NCBI RefSeq assembly: GCF_026151205.1
Contig: NC_087077.1
Span: 8,299,983-8,363,982 of the forward strand
Reading direction: 5' to 3'
Length of the DNA stretch: 64,000 nucleotides
From: Bolinopsis microptera
Taxonomy: Eukaryota; Ctenophora; Tentaculata; Lobata; Bolinopsidae
Shown here piece by piece: positions 1-14,037 of this stretch. The notes beneath the pieces were generated by a model. That model saw only the letters and a program-made list of their open reading frames with translations, did not search any database and was not told the DNA's origin. Each line of letters begins with the position of its first letter. Positions within the stretch are counted from its first letter, which is position 1. Both the position numbers and the translations under genes were made by a program.

Positions 1-3000
1 TGTTTTCAAACTTAGGTGCCGTTCTAACAATGTCATCGAGCAATGCACGGACATCGATCGTTTCTGATACCTGAGATAATACTTAAAATGATGCAGGTTC
101 AGTGGATTGTGACGCTCCAATTTTTCAGGGAGAATTGTGCCAAAATCTCTATAATTTCTTTCCCACTCCAAGTAATTTGTTGTTAAATGCACTATAGCTA
201 TATATTTATAATATTATTTGAACTTCTTTATTACGAAGAGGAACGAAAACTAGTGACTACTCACCAGAGGAATAGAAATAACGGTGAATTTGGCGACTTG
301 TCGAGTAGCAATGACCGGCCACCTGTCCCCCAAATACTGACATAATTTCTCGTTTATCTCGTTCAACTCCTCTCCACCCTCCAATGTATTGCAGGCTTCC
401 TCATCTTGGAGATATTTCGGCAAATACCTGCACAGATTCAGTGTTGTAATACTGTCGGTGTTGAATTTTTCCATGCCCAGACATAGTAAGTTGAATAAAT
501 TGATTTTTGAAGATTAGATATAAAAGTAACATAATATGGATGTGGGTAGTGAGCTTCAGGTCTGATTCATCCAGTACTGAACGAGTCAATAAAACTCGTT
601 TAAAACTCACTGGAAAGCTCCAACACTAGGATGCAATGGGTCGATAACAAGAAGGAAGTTGTCTCTACTCTGAATCTGCAGGTTAAGCGTCTCCCTCAGA
701 CCCAGAGAGGTCTCATACTTGGTGACCTCTTCTCGGATTGTGGAAAGTAGTAGAGGCATGTCGTCCAGGGTCAGAGAGGATTTGTCCAGAGGTGCCAGTC
801 TGATAACATTTAGTTCACCAGACAGTTCAATCAGCTGTAACTTGTCAGATCCAAACTGCTGTTCTAGTGTTTCGTACATCTGAGGAGTTAGTTTTTAGTA
901 TTGATTTAAGCAAATTTAAAGCAAGACTACTGGTTCCTGAAGGAGAAATTCTCAGAACATTTTTCATATGATGACTTTGATAACGATAAAATGTTCATAA
1001 TCATGAACAAGTGGTGAGCTGAAGTGAAGGTAAAAAATATCATTCCATTATTAGTATTAGGTTGATTTAAGGTTGGTTTAGCTAAAAATCCCAGAAATCT
1101 CGGTAGTTTGCCAAAAGAGGTCTTTAAAATATGCTTCACAAAAATGAAACAATCTTATTTCTTTGATGAGTTACGTACCATAAGAGTTAGTTTAGACATG
1201 AGGTTGTTCATCGGATCCTGCTCAGCAAGGTCTGGAATGTTTTCCAGTAAACTGTAGTACCGGAAACAAAGCACGTGCCCCGTCAGAGGATATTCCTGGA
1301 ATTAACAGGAGGTTTTTAGAGTTTGTACAGAAATATTACGTATTATCAACGATTTTTAATTGGATGATGGTGTCCGTTCTTTAAATTAGTCTACAATCAC
1401 AGCAGGTCTCTTCTCACTGCCCAACTCTAAGGATAGTTATTTACTTTATTTTATTATCTATTGACTCTTATCTTGAGTCAAATAGAATGGTTAAAAGTAG
1501 TCACAAGTGATCGATTTTCTTACCAGAAGTTGGATGCTCTCAATGCTCTTCAGTTCATTGTACAGTTGCACGGCAAGATTGTACGAGTTTTGTATTTGGC
1601 TAATTATCTTCGAGCTGCCTTGAAGAATAAGATTTGGGTGAATAGAAGTTAATTAAAATCTATACATTATGTATATTTCATGGAATTGGTCTTCTAAGAA
1701 AGAAAAAAACATTTCACGTAGGTAAATAACGAAATGAAACTCTTAAAAAAAAAATTACCCTGGTGTTGGAGGAGGACCCACAACGGAAGTTCAACTTCCA
1801 ACTTTGGCGTATTGGTCACGTGGTCGCTCTCAGAGTTGATGAAAAGGACACTCGTCTGGATGAAAGTGTCACAGAGCAGCGTGTCACATGACACTGAAAC
1901 ACTATCACATTCTTCAAATACCTTAACCGTAGCCGGGGGTGTGTCCAGTGATAGCAGAGGGCTGCAGGACCTGCAAGCGCAACCAATCAATTAACCTGTT
2001 TTAAAGTTAAATGTTTGGAACTTCAAGAAGTCAACGGCAATTCTATATTGGTTGTTAATGGAAAATAAATAACATGTTCGCTTATCAAGAAACATCTTTG
2101 TTTACTTTGATCTCAGTTCCAGGGACAAAGTTGCTGACGTGAATTATCGCAAATATAAGCTCTATCAATAGGACCACAAGTCTTAGAACGTGTCAACCAA
2201 ATTCCTAAAAAACACAGAAGTTGTTGGTAAGCTTACCCTTTGGCGTGTAGCCAAATGCCGTGTTTGTCACACATGTATTTGATTGCTGGGATATTGTCGA
2301 TATGTCCTGTTACCTTCGTCCCTGTTGGAAGAGCCATGTATCATTATAATAATGTTATATAATGAATAAATTGAAGTGTTAGGGAGTTCCAGGCACAGGT
2401 CACAGCACCGAGACGTGGAGTCGAAATTGTGGGTTAAAGATGTGAGTCTAAAAGTGCAATGTAGTGCAATGATCGCGCTCAACTACACGAGACTAATTAA
2501 CAAAAGGTAGACCAATATTCCTATTGACATCAGACTGATTGGTCTATACTGGGTTACACAGTACATTGCAGTACAATTAGAGCTATTCCGGGAGTTTCTT
2601 ATTAGCTAGATAGGCTCACCTAATCGAGCAAAGACACGTCTCGCGCAGTGTAAACATGCGTGCGCGCGTGTTATACGTAAAATTAGTAAGCAAGCACATC
2701 GACATAGTTTTCACAAGAATGTCTCCGCGCCGTACATGATCTAATGTATAAAATAAAGAATTGCCATTATGTGACTTATTTGTAGTCAGAGGCGGTCTCA
2801 TAGAGATCTGGCGTAACAACGTATCTGTAAAACGGCTATATCAGACTTTTCAGGAAAGGACGATAAGGACGAAAACGGTGGAGTGGAAAACTTCCCCAGA
2901 GTAGCATAATAACTGATAACAATATACGATTGCACTATGCAAGGTTGGGGCAAACAATTCGTGGAACAAATCTTGCAGTATTCGTGCAATATGATTAATT

Positions 3001-4362
3001 ATTTGCCGTGTCCTGTATGTATTTATGAATATCACTGCATTCACATAAAATCGTTTCCTGCCATCGAGATGTATGCTATACTATTTATATCACAACAATG
3101 CGACTTACATACTATTAATTATACTATTTATAGTAAGAACTTTAAGAAATGATAAAGACCATAGCTTGACTGAAGGAGAGTAACGTGTGAAAGCAACGAT
3201 TGAAGAAATTTGATAACTCACCAACAGTGGTAATAGCTAACAAAGGTAATTTGCCACAAGATATATCATCCGATATAATTCGCTCAAACGCTTTGATATC
3301 AAGTGTCCTGGAGTTAGGAGAGGAGAGACTATAAGGGACCACGCTTATCACTGATTTAGGGAGATAGAATCGAGATAGTATCTGTCTGGAGTATATTTCA
3401 ACATCGTCTGGGCTCATGTATATGACTGGATACCTGCGAACGGTACTGTTGTTTGTGAATATAAAACAGCTGTGAATTTAAGATCATGAAGCATGTTAAT
3501 ATATTGCTGTTTACTATCAATTTACACAAAATAGGTATAAACTTTAATTAATATAAAGAAAACAGGATAGGAACTATTAGGAAGTTTTTACCTTCTAGCA
3601 TTCTGACGGTCTGTATTGCTGTCATATTGGCTGTTATCTGTCAGTAAACTGTCGGTCACAGTCTGTCAGTAAAATGTCAGTCACAGTCTGTTTGTTGAGA
3701 CTGTCCAATTAACCATGTTCAGACTCGGTCAGTAAGAACTTAGCAAGAACTTTTTAAATAACACAACCACTCTTTCAAAACGCAACCACTAAAAGTACAA
3801 GTCGAACTTTTCCAAGTTTATAAACTGATACAATAACTATGGTGATGCACTGCAACCTTAGCAACCTAGCAGTATTGAGATAACAAGGTGGCAACACACT
3901 CCAGAGTAGCTCACTTACTTGGCGTACAAAGCAAAGAGTCCATCCTCAGCCATGGTGGGGAAGTTAGAAAATAGGAGACTTTCAGTGAGGCTGATAACAG
4001 CTTCCACAGGAGATTCGAAAATGTTGGGTGTATAATCGGGTAACCTGGATATTATCTTGATCAACTGATATGATTTATAAAGTAGACCTTTTGAAGGTGC
4101 GTTAGATGATAATGATACGATATTGGATCTGAATTACCACTGCACAGTACGTTGTTGAAAAGGGAAGTTATGGATATTAGAAAAAAAAGGTTAAATAACT
4201 TTAAGTTAAAAAGCTAAATACCAAGAGGTGACTTACCGAATAATAGAAGTTAACCAATGTCTAATCTCGGTTTGGATTTGATTAGATAACAAGGTGGAAT
4301 CAGTAGCAGAGTCAATATACGATGACAGACCACGTAAAGAGGCGTACAGAACATCTTGGCAA
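1..4362 (-). CDS. PDXDC1: PDXDC1-like PLP-decarboxylase-domain protein (partial, 10 exons seen)
   Basis: Exons read in phase on the minus strand: 4362-4237, 4044-3919, 3433-3222, 2321-2237, 1970-1759, 1618-1524, 1295-1179, 879-611, 427-265 and 70-1 (runs off the window). Every junction has GT-AG ends and compatible phase. The joined product follows vertebrate PDXDC1 in order: the segment ending LYAKYPVIYMSP, then GKLPLLAITTVGTKVTGH, then KHGIWLHAKG, then ELPLWVLLQHQG, and a C-terminal part with ETIDVRALLDD. PDXDC1 belongs to the group II PLP-dependent decarboxylase fold, but its reaction is not established. The CDSVSVS segment, where active decarboxylases carry their cofactor lysine, shows no His-Lys pair, so this copy is probably not a normal decarboxylase (inference from the remembered family alignment). 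Exon 4362 starts in phase 2 after a TTTCAG acceptor, so at least one 5' exon (about 100 residues in the human protein) is missing from this model. The family assignment is firm; the exon at 427-265 has the weakest acceptor tract. Confidence 0.92.
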
Positions 4363-5100
4363 CTGAAATTAGGGGAGGATTAGTAACTAAACACAATATG
4401 ATTGTACAAATAAGATAAGATAATCGCCATGTTTGCCATATAAATTGCTAAAATTGATGGCGAAATGGTGAATTGAAGGTTTTAAGAAATTATATGGCAA
4501 GAGACAATAAACCGCCAAACTGGAAACGTTAAATTTAATGTTCAATGTACAAACAAGAGATTTCACACATCATCAGACCCAGAGCACATTTACAACAATC
4601 ACTAAGTGCTGCTTAACAACCTTCACTTGCTGATAAAAGAGATAACACCCAACTTTTAAATAATTTCAAAAGCCAAAAGTTGTATGCTTGATAAGTCACT
4701 TGCGTCATAGGTGTATCAACTATCAAATTTCAAGATAAGAGTCGTAAGAAGCGACTGCTTGGCAACAGGATATGTAACCTTTGTATAAAGATAACAGAAG
4801 GTAGAGTTTCTCGACAGTTGACGAAATACTGTTCTCTTTAGATAGAACTCGTGATTGTGTTATGCTTTGGCTAGAATACCATATCCTTTTAACGGCAGTT
4901 TCATTAGTTTGTTTTGTTTCAAGTTTTGAAGCAGAATTTTTTTTCGAATTTAATGAAAGGCACTGATTGTATTTTTGCCTGATTTCTTATTGCTATTATC
5001 AAATAAAGTTTATCAAAACATCTGACAATGGGTAGTTCTCAGGTAAACTGTTACTCAACTTCGTGTGACTCACAATCTTAATCGATACAGGATAAGAAGG
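4363..5100. other. Spacer between the divergent PDXDC1-like gene and paralogue A
   Basis: AT-rich DNA between two divergently transcribed genes. It should contain the missing first exon(s) of the PDXDC1-like gene and the promoters of both genes, but no reading frame with recognisable coding character was found on either strand. Confidence 0.4.
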
Positions 5101-6098
5101 ATGATAAGGATGACCCACAGTGCCCTCCTGATTCTGATTCTGATAAGCGTGGTACAAACAACTGTTTGGGATTGTTATGATCAAAAATGTAAAGGAGAAG
5201 GTTTCTATAACGATACCTACATAGCTTGTGACCAAGAAATAGACATCTGTGGCTTCAGCTCTAATGGTTAGATCTATTAATATTTAATCCGAGGGAATAT
5301 TTGCATAGAAATATTAAGAAGCACGGTGTGAACGGGCCAGATCTCCAAATCTCCAAATCTCCAAATCTCTAAATCTCTAAATCTCTAAATCTCTAAAAGA
5401 ATCAACTCGATGAATTTGAATGTGTGTTTTTGTAATGCAAAGTTAATCCAACAAATTTTTCAGGCTACCCGACATGTAATTATAACAGTTATGGAGGTTA
5501 CGGTTGTGATTGTTATGGAAGTTACTACTGCAGCTCTGATAGCGTTACTGGAGATGCATACTGTAATTCTACTGGTGGCTACATCGGGGGAGGGGTATCT
5601 ACACTGGTTTTCTTCCTAATATTGTTCTGCTGCTGTTGCTATTGCTGTAAAAGACGGAGACGTGCAGCTGGCAACCAGCAGCAGACAGTTATAGTGCAGC
5701 AGACCACTGCTGCACCAGCCCCACAACCCACTGTTATTCAGAACATTAACGTCGTACAGCAACCTCAACCTCCACCTCAACCTTACTTTCCTCAGCAGCA
5801 GGGCTTTGCAAACCCTGGTTATCCAGCACAACCTCAACCTGGTTATCCTGCACAACCTCAGCCTGGATACCCAGCACAACCTCAACCTGGTTATCCTGCA
5901 CAACCTCAGCCTGGATATCCTGCACAACCTCAACCTGGATATCCAGCACAACCTCAACCTGGATATCCAGCACAACCTCAACCTGGATATCCAGCACAAC
6001 CTCAGCCTGGATATCCAGCACAACCTGGTTTTGCCCCTCAACCACAACCTGGAGACGCATCTGCCCCTCCTCCTTACAACCCAAACTATACTGAGTAA
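5101..6098 (+). CDS. Paralogue A: type I membrane protein, Cys-rich ectodomain, PGYPAQPQ-repeat tail
   Basis: Two exons, 5101-5266 (166 nt, phase 1 donor) and 5464-6098. The ATG at 5101 starts a signal peptide ([18 protein letters not shown], cleavage probably before TTVWD); an in-frame upstream ATG at 5065 is possible but gives a charged leader. The ectodomain is short and rich in Cys and Tyr ([12 protein letters not shown], then [18 protein letters not shown]). One membrane segment ([13 protein letters not shown]) is followed by a palmitoylation-like CCCCYCC run and KRRRR, giving an inside-positive type I topology. The cytoplasmic tail holds about nine near-perfect 8-residue PGYPAQPQ units and ends [11 protein letters not shown], a PPxY motif of the kind bound by WW domains. 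The architecture resembles the WBP1/VOPP1 or CYYR1/Shisa-like type, which suggests a WW-ligase adaptor or endosomal sorting role. That resemblance is architectural, not an alignment. This copy heads a three-gene tandem family with B and C. Confidence 0.88.
5342..5398 (+). repeat. Short tandem repeat in paralogue A intron
   Basis: About seven copies of an 8 bp unit, ATCTCCAA drifting to ATCTCTAA, lie inside the only intron of paralogue A. The intron is otherwise ordinary. Confidence 0.85.
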
Positions 6099-7502
6099 TG
6101 AAACTTTTAAAACTAAACTGAGACTCTTTCGATCATATCATAATACACTTACTCCCCTGCTGGGGTAATTAATCTTAGGTATGATAAAGTGGGGCATTTT
6201 GTACAAGTTTTTATTCAGTTAAAATAATAATGATTGCTATGAATGTTAAATAATTCTATCATTCATGTGAAAAATGTGATTCACTTTTCGAAAGTTTTTC
6301 CCGATCCATGACTCTTATGCCGTCACACAAATAATTTAGTTCCTGTTTTTGTGCGGGGCTGAAATGGCCACGCAAATTGCTTAACTATCGCTCCCTGTCA
6401 GTTTAAATGTTTAATGGAAAATATAGTCTAGTAGCGGACATGAGTATATTTTGCATATATTTTTTGAAAAGTTACGAAATATATGGAATTAAATTCTAAA
6501 ATATCATAATTGATGCAGTCAATTGTAATTTGTAATCCATTGGTTGCAATGCAAGGTTGACTTGTTTAATTACGAATAACTTTATTAAAAAGTATTCGGG
6601 TTAATACTAATATCTCATGTTTTATTCCCGGACGGCTCCAGCTAAACTCACACTAATTTCACAAAGCATTTTCCACAATTTTCAGCACTTTAACTTTACA
6701 CCATTTAGTAGTACCAATAAGTACCTCCCTCATAAATTCATTCCTACAGACTTTCTAAGAAACAACCTTCACCTTCCACCATCCCAACACTATCAGAAAC
6801 AACAGCCAATCACATATCAGAAACACAAATCACGTGACACTCGATGCACCTTCCACAGCCGTGGCATCAACATGTGGCATCAACAAGTGGCACTATCATA
6901 TATGTAACATGCGACACTTGCGACACGCACATGTGTGCCACAGTGCCACATTTACGTGATAAGGTCGGCTCATAGTGACCATGGTTACGAAAGTTTGTTC
7001 ATATATTCTATAACATATAATTCTGTTAAAATATCCACCTTTAGGACTCTTAGTTATGTTACGTAATTTCGTTGCCATGCTCCCTCATCATAATATAACA
7101 GTAACTTCGTTACTAAGTATCCGTACCTCGTGCCTTGAACTTTTCCTTTCGCAACATCAAACTACATGTTCATTTGATGTGTGCTTACCTTGTGTACACC
7201 GTTGGTCAGTGGATTACTGAGGTGCCAAAATTGATAAATCTTGTCACCAATTATCACCTAATAGATCGTTCAGATTACGTAACGTTCAATTGAGGTCGAC
7301 CAGCCTCCACTCTTTAACCGTCACGTGACTGCAATCTCCAACTGTATTCATCAGCTCTTATTACCATGGCCTGGTAAGACGAGAAAGCCTGTTATATATA
7401 CATTATTTTCAGCCATCTCTTTGTTCCGTTGTTGTCGTAAAACCTTAGAGCGATCTTTAGGTTGTTCGAATATCCTAATACTAAGATACTAGTGATTTAA
7501 AG
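6099..7502. other. 3' flank of paralogue A and 5' flank of paralogue B
   Basis: The first 150 bp are the 3' UTR of A. They share a block (CTGCTGGGGTAATTAAT at about 6158) with the 3' UTR of B at about 8701, so the duplication unit included UTR sequence. From about 7130 to 7500 lies the 5' flank of B, with CACGTG-type palindromes (GTCACGTGAC near 7320) and blocks that reappear upstream of paralogue C. The open frame at 6617-6907 shows no coding features. Confidence 0.5.
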
Positions 7503-8638
7503 ATGCTCATGATATTTCCATCTATTCTCCTGACACTTACATTGGTTGGAACGGTACGGACTTCGACTTGGGATTGTTATGATCAAAAGTGCGAGGGAGA
7601 AGGTTCCTTCAGCGGGACGTACATTGATTGTGACAATTCAAACAATATTTGCAGAACTGCTTGGTCTAGTAAGAATCTTTTTACTAATTTAAATATATCT
7701 ACAGTAAACCCCAATTTATCGTACAAATTGGGGAAGGGAAAATAGTATGGTAAATTGGGGTACGGCAAACTGTGATGTATCAAAAATTATTTTCCATTAA
7801 TCAGAATTTTCTATTTTCTGTTATATATAATATATAACATAATGCAAACCTCTTGTCCACAGATAATAATGATATATTCCACTTGGGACAATTAGATATA
7901 TCCAAACGCTTCTCGACAAATATTAATGATATTTTACTTGAGTCGGGATTATACGATTCATCATTTTCAGATTATCCGACGTGCGCGTACAGCTATTACG
8001 GAGGGGACGGTATCGACTGCAATGGCAACTACACCTGTAGTTACAATAGCACCTCTGGGAAGGCATACTGTAGCTCGACTTCTGTTACAACGGTTACAGT
8101 GAGTGGCTCTATAGGAGGTGTGGTGTCTTTCCTGATATTGGTAGGTTGCTGCTACTACTGCTGCAGGAGAAGGTCGAGGAGAAGGGAAATTGCTAATGTA
8201 AATCAGACTAATGTGGTAATTCAACAAACTGCTGCTGCACCAGCCCCGCAACCGATTATACAGAACATCAACGTCGTACAGCAATCTCAACAACCTCCAG
8301 CTCAGCCACAGTTCGCAAACCCTGGTTACCCACCACAACCTCAACCTGGTTACCCAGCACAACCTCAACCCAGCTATCCACCACAACCTCAACCTGGTTA
8401 TCCAGCACAACCTCAACCTGGTTACCCAGCACAACCTCAAACTGGTTATCCAGCACAACCTCAACCTGGTTATCCAGCACAACCTCAAACTGGTTATCCA
8501 GCACAACCTCAACCTGGTTACCCACCTCAACCCAGCTATCCACCACTCAGTTACCCAGCACAACCTCAACTTAGATATTCATCACAACCTGGAGACGCCT
8601 CTGCCCCTCCTCCTTACAACCCAAATTATACTGAGTAA
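7503..8638 (+). CDS. Paralogue B: type I membrane protein, Cys-rich ectodomain, PGYPAQPQ-repeat tail
   Basis: Two exons, 7503-7668 (166 nt, the same length and phase 1 donor as A and C) and 7863-8638. The signal peptide is [20 protein letters not shown], followed by the family signature [18 protein letters not shown]. Exon 2 adds about 35 residues before the [13 protein letters not shown] block that are absent from A ([16 protein letters not shown] region). One membrane segment ([10 protein letters not shown]) is followed by CCYYCCRRR. The tail has eight or nine 8-residue units with substitutions ([22 protein letters not shown]) and ends with the same [11 protein letters not shown] terminus as A. 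Repeats are less regular than in A, so this array is older or less homogenised. Function is not known; WW-domain binding through PPPY is the testable inference. It is closest to paralogue C, with which it shares the 5' flank, the intron sequence and the extended ectodomain. Confidence 0.88.
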
Positions 8639-9688
<1,050 letters not shown>

Positions 9689-10529
9689 TTCAACTAAGGT
9701 CGAGCAGCCACACCTGTCACGTGACTGTAACCCAGATTGTTGATTGCAGGAAAGTAAACGGAGATGTGGTAACTGAGTAGATGGATAGGTTATCAATAGT
9801 AAGGTATGTAAGTATAACAGAGGAGAAATAGTTTTCATTCGCTATTTTATCCCGAGATATAACTATAAGATTCTTCCTCGGAACAGCATACCATCTCATT
9901 AGAACATTCCTCAGTGTCTTTAGAACATTCCACTGTGTCTTTCAAACAATAATAGTTTTACTTACTATTTTGTGGTCCTGCTACTTCGTGATTGTGGTTT
10001 TTCTGACAGCGTATATGATAATGTGCGATTATCGCACAAATAAGAATGAGATATCAGAAATTATTCAACGAGTACCGTGATAATAATTTCCGATATCTCC
10101 GTATGATGAGTGCGGTAATCGTGATATCATTTCTTTAATATTACAGCAGTTTGAACAATAGCTTAACCAAATTCTCCCGACAACGATAATATATAAAGAG
10201 TTACGAATGTACTTAATTTAAACTAGGATTTCGAGTGACTCATTTCCTTTAAATTGAATTTTCCAATTTGTTTGCTGGCACCCATGAGTTACATTTGTAA
10301 TCATTATCCAACCCGAAAGAGAATTTGTTCAACTGTGAATTAAATTTAAGTTTGATCTGGGTACTCTATTTAAATAAACATTGCAAATAACGCGAATAAC
10401 AAAAGTTATTGAACGGCTCTCATTACCATGGGAGGATGTGAACAAGATTGAATGTATATACAAAATGGCATTACAGTTCATGTATTATTATTATTTTAAT
10501 CAATAAACTTTCAAATTGTTACACAAATA

Positions 10530-11295
10530 CAGGGTGGGCCAAAAGTCAGTGTGCAAACGTTGGGTCTTATACCTCCGCTGAGTTTTATATTTGAGAGCTG
10601 TTGCTTTGCAGATGGCATACTGTACTTACTGGTTCGAGGATTCCGTCGTCAAAATTTGAAAATTCGAATATTTTAGACCACGCCCATTCAATATTAAAAC
10701 ACCTATATTGTTTTCTCTGAAAATCCTGAACGCCTAATTTTTTTAGAGACGGTAGATTATCAAATGTTGCATATGATCTGAAAAAATGAGGCAAAACGGA
10801 TTAGAAATGACGAAGTTAACAAGCATTTTGTGTATCTCGTTAACAAATTGACTGGGTGATTATGTGACACCGTGACACGACACCTTAATTGGGCACCCTT
10901 AACAATTCCCATAATGTTTAACGGGGTAGTTAACGGGGTAATCTTATCACGTGATTAGGTAAACCAATCACCTGATCACACGTAATGAACAAGCTTGTTA
11001 TGCTTCATATCTCGGTCATCTGAGAAGCTAGAACTCTCATTCTTTCAGGGCAAACGTAATTCGAATGGCCAAACACAATTCAATAACATTTAGCTTGATC
11101 CGATTATCCAAACTATCAAAAAAATGTGAAAATGAACCTCCATTTGAAAAAAATGAACGCGAATATTTTTCGAGTTGACAAATTCCTCGAACCAGTGGTG
11201 GTACTAAGTCATACCAGAAGGAAGTATTTCAATTGGGCACTCAGTGACTGAGCTATTAAGGCCAACGTTTGCACACTGACTTTTGGCCCACCCTG
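10530..11295. mobile_element. Mariner-type MITE, copy 1
   Basis: A 766 bp non-coding element. Its ends are inverted copies of CAGGGTGGGCCAAAAGTCAG, extended through CAAACGTTGG, flanked by TA on both sides (10528-10529 and 11296-11297). TA target choice and the CAGGGTGG end fit the Tc1/mariner (IS630) superfamily. No transposase frame is present, so it must have moved in trans. Confidence 0.92.
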
Positions 11296-12025
11296 TATAT
11301 CATTTCAAAGAAAATTTCGCCGAATGACCTTACATGCCTTGACAAGTGACCGAGTGTAAACAAAATTAGGGACACCGAAACACCAGTTGACCAGTAAACT
11401 GGTCATAGCAATTAGCAATTACATCGGGCCCTATAAGTGAAGCGATACTGCAACCAAGGCATGCGCCATGCTAGGTTTATTCCATTGAACTAATAAAGTT
11501 ACAGTCTAAAATATAGATATGATAAATAACAATGTACCATAAATCATAATTATAAACACACTTTATTGAACATATTTTATTAATTATACTTTTTATCAAT
11601 TTATATTTAGATAATATAGTTACATTAAAAGATTAAAGATAACAAAAACTTTCAATTATCAAAATATGTAATATCGTGATCTTTAAAAAGAGATTATAAC
11701 TTAATAATTACTGATTAAGGATTTGCAGCATTTGTACGGGGTTGTAAAGTACAAAAAGATGAATTGCATAAAATTCCAAAACAAAAAACCAGTTAGTCCA
11801 TAGGACTGTAAAACCCCTAATTTACTTTCGAATTGAAAGTGTTGAATTCGAAATCATCCATGTTGGATTATTTGTTGGCAACTAAGGATTTAATTTTCTT
11901 GATCCTCTTATAAATATGAATACAACATTTTTAGTAATCTCTCTTGTTCCACTGTTTTCGCAAAACCTTTGAGTGATCTTTCAATTTTAAACTTGAAACA
12001 AGTATTATATACAATATACATTATA
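11296..12025. other. Spacer between the two MITEs, remnant 5' flank of paralogue C
   Basis: AT-rich. Around 11930-11990 it contains a block (CTCTTGTTCCACTGTTTTCG) matching the paralogue B upstream sequence at about 7418, so it is displaced promoter-proximal DNA. No gene seen. Confidence 0.5.
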
Positions 12026-12792
12026 CAGGGTGGGCCAAAAGTCAGTGGGCATACGTTGGCCTTAATAGCTCAGTTACTGAGTGCCCAATTGAAATAATTC
12101 TTTCTGGTATGACTTACTACCACTACTGGTTCGAGGAATTTGTCAAATCGAAAAATATTCGAGTTCATTTTTTTCAAAAGAAGGTTCATTTTTGCATTTA
12201 TTTGATAGTTTGGATAGTGGGATTGAGCATTTTATTGAATTGTGTTTGGCCATTCGAATCACGTTTAAGTCCTGAAAAAATTAGAACTGTAGCTTCTCAG
12301 ATGACCGAGATATGAAGCATAACGAGTTTATTCATTACGTGTGATCAGGTGATTGGTTTACCTAATCACGTGATTAGGTGACCCCGTTAACCACCCCGTT
12401 AAACATTATGGGAATTGTTAAGAGTGCCCAATTAAGGTGTCGTGTCACGGTGTCACATAATCACCCAGTCAATTTTGTTAACGAGATAAAGAAAATACTT
12501 GATAACTTCGTCATTTCTAATTCGTTTTGCCTCATTTTTTCAGATCATATGCAACATTTTATAATCTGCCGTCTCTGAAAAAAATTAGGCATTCAGCATG
12601 TTCAGAGAAAACAATATAAGTGTTTTAATATTGAATGGGTGTGGTCTAAAATATTCGAATTTTCAAATTTTGACGACGGAATCCTCAAACCAGTAAGTAC
12701 AGTATGTCATCTGCAAAGCAACAGCTCTCAAATATAAAGCACGGCGGAGCTATTAAGGCCAACGTATGCCCACTGACTTTTGGCCCACCCTG
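12026..12792. mobile_element. Mariner-type MITE, copy 2 (opposite orientation)
   Basis: A 767 bp element with the same CAGGGTGGGCC termini and TA on both sides (12024-12025 and 12793-12794). Its interior is the reverse complement of copy 1: the GACGACGGAATCCTC stretch near 12672 is the inverse of the one near 10640. Near-identical lengths suggest one family of about 766 bp. No coding capacity. Confidence 0.92.
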
Positions 12793-12849
12793 TATTATAT
12801 AATAAATATATTCATAATATCCTAATACTCTAATACTAGTGATTTAAAG

Positions 12850-14037
12850 ATGCCCATGATATTTCCATCGATTCTCCTGACATTTACATTGGTTGGAACG
12901 GTACAGACTTTGACTTGGGATTGTTATGATCAAAAGTGCGAGGGAGAAGGTTCCTTCAGCGGGACGTACGTTTATTGTAACAATTCAATCAATATTTGCA
13001 GCACTGCTTGGACTAGTAAGAATCTTTTTGCTTATTTGAATATATCTATGTAGTAAACCCCAATTTATTGTACAGTTTGGGGAAAGGAAAATAGTATGGT
13101 AAATGGGGGTAAGGCAAACTGTGATGTATCAAAAATTATTTTCCATTAATCAGAATTTTCTATTTTCAGTTATATATAATATATAACATAATGCAAACCT
13201 CTGATCTTGTCCACAGATAATTATGATATATTCCACTTGGGACAATTAGATATTATATCCAAACGCTTCTCGACAAATATTAATGATATTTTACTTGAGT
13301 CGAGATTATACGATTCATCATTTTCAGATTATCCGACGTGTGCGTACAGCTATCACGGAGGGGACGGTATCGACTGCTCTGGCAACTACACCTGTAGTTA
13401 CAGTAGCACCTCAGGGAAGGCATACTGTAGCTCTACTTCTCGTATATCCGCAGCAACTGGCTCTATTGGAGGAGGAGTAACGTCCTTGCTGATATTGGTA
13501 GGTTGCTGGTACTACTGCTGCAGGAGGAGGAGGAGGAGAATAAGGACTACTGCTAATGTAAATCAGACTAATGTGGTAATTCAACAAACTGCTGCTGCAC
13601 CAGCCCCGCAACCGATTATACAGAACATCAACGTCGTACAGCAATCTCAACAACCTCCAGCTCAGCCACAGTTCGCAAACCCTGGTTACCCACCACAACC
13701 CAGCTATCCACCACAACCTCAACCTGGTTATCCAGCACAACCTCAACCTAGATACCCACTACAACCTCAACCTGGTTACCCACCACAACCTCAACCTGGT
13801 TATCCAGCACAACCTCAGCCTGGATATCCTGCACAACCTCAGCCTGGATATCCTGCACAACCTCAACATGGCTATCCTGCACAACCTCAACCTGGTTATC
13901 CAGCACAACCTCAACATGGCTATCCTACTTCTCCTCGACCTGGCTACGCAGCACAACCTCAACCTGGTTTTTCTCCTCAACCACAACCTGTAAACGGGTC
14001 TGCTCCTCCTCCTTACAACCCCCACATAACTGGTTAG
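12850..14037 (+). CDS. Paralogue C: type I membrane protein, Cys-rich ectodomain, PGYPAQPQ-repeat tail
   Basis: Two exons, 12850-13015 (166 nt, phase 1) and 13217-14037. The signal peptide [20 protein letters not shown], the [18 protein letters not shown] signature and the intron closely match paralogue B. The ectodomain has [13 protein letters not shown] and a Cys-spaced continuation, then one membrane segment ([12 protein letters not shown]), [11 protein letters not shown], and a tail of about a dozen repeats, some changed to PQHGYPAQ and [10 protein letters not shown]. The C-terminus is [11 protein letters not shown]: the PPPY motif is kept but the NYTE end of A and B is lost, so the terminal motif has changed while the WW-binding core is conserved. 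A canonical AATAAA follows at 14227. Its upstream region has been expanded by two MITEs and a GA array, so its regulation may differ from that of B. Confidence 0.88.

Noticed and set aside
5342-5398. Possible CRISPR-like or regulatory array in the intron of paralogue A
   Set aside because: The 8 bp units are contiguous with no spacers: an ordinary tandem repeat.
5616-6084. Long minus-strand frames opposite the PGYPAQPQ repeats of paralogue A (also at 7967-8569, 13411-13746 and 13759-14025)
   Set aside because: They are the antisense reading of a 24 bp tandem repeat that happens to lack stops; no splice or start context.
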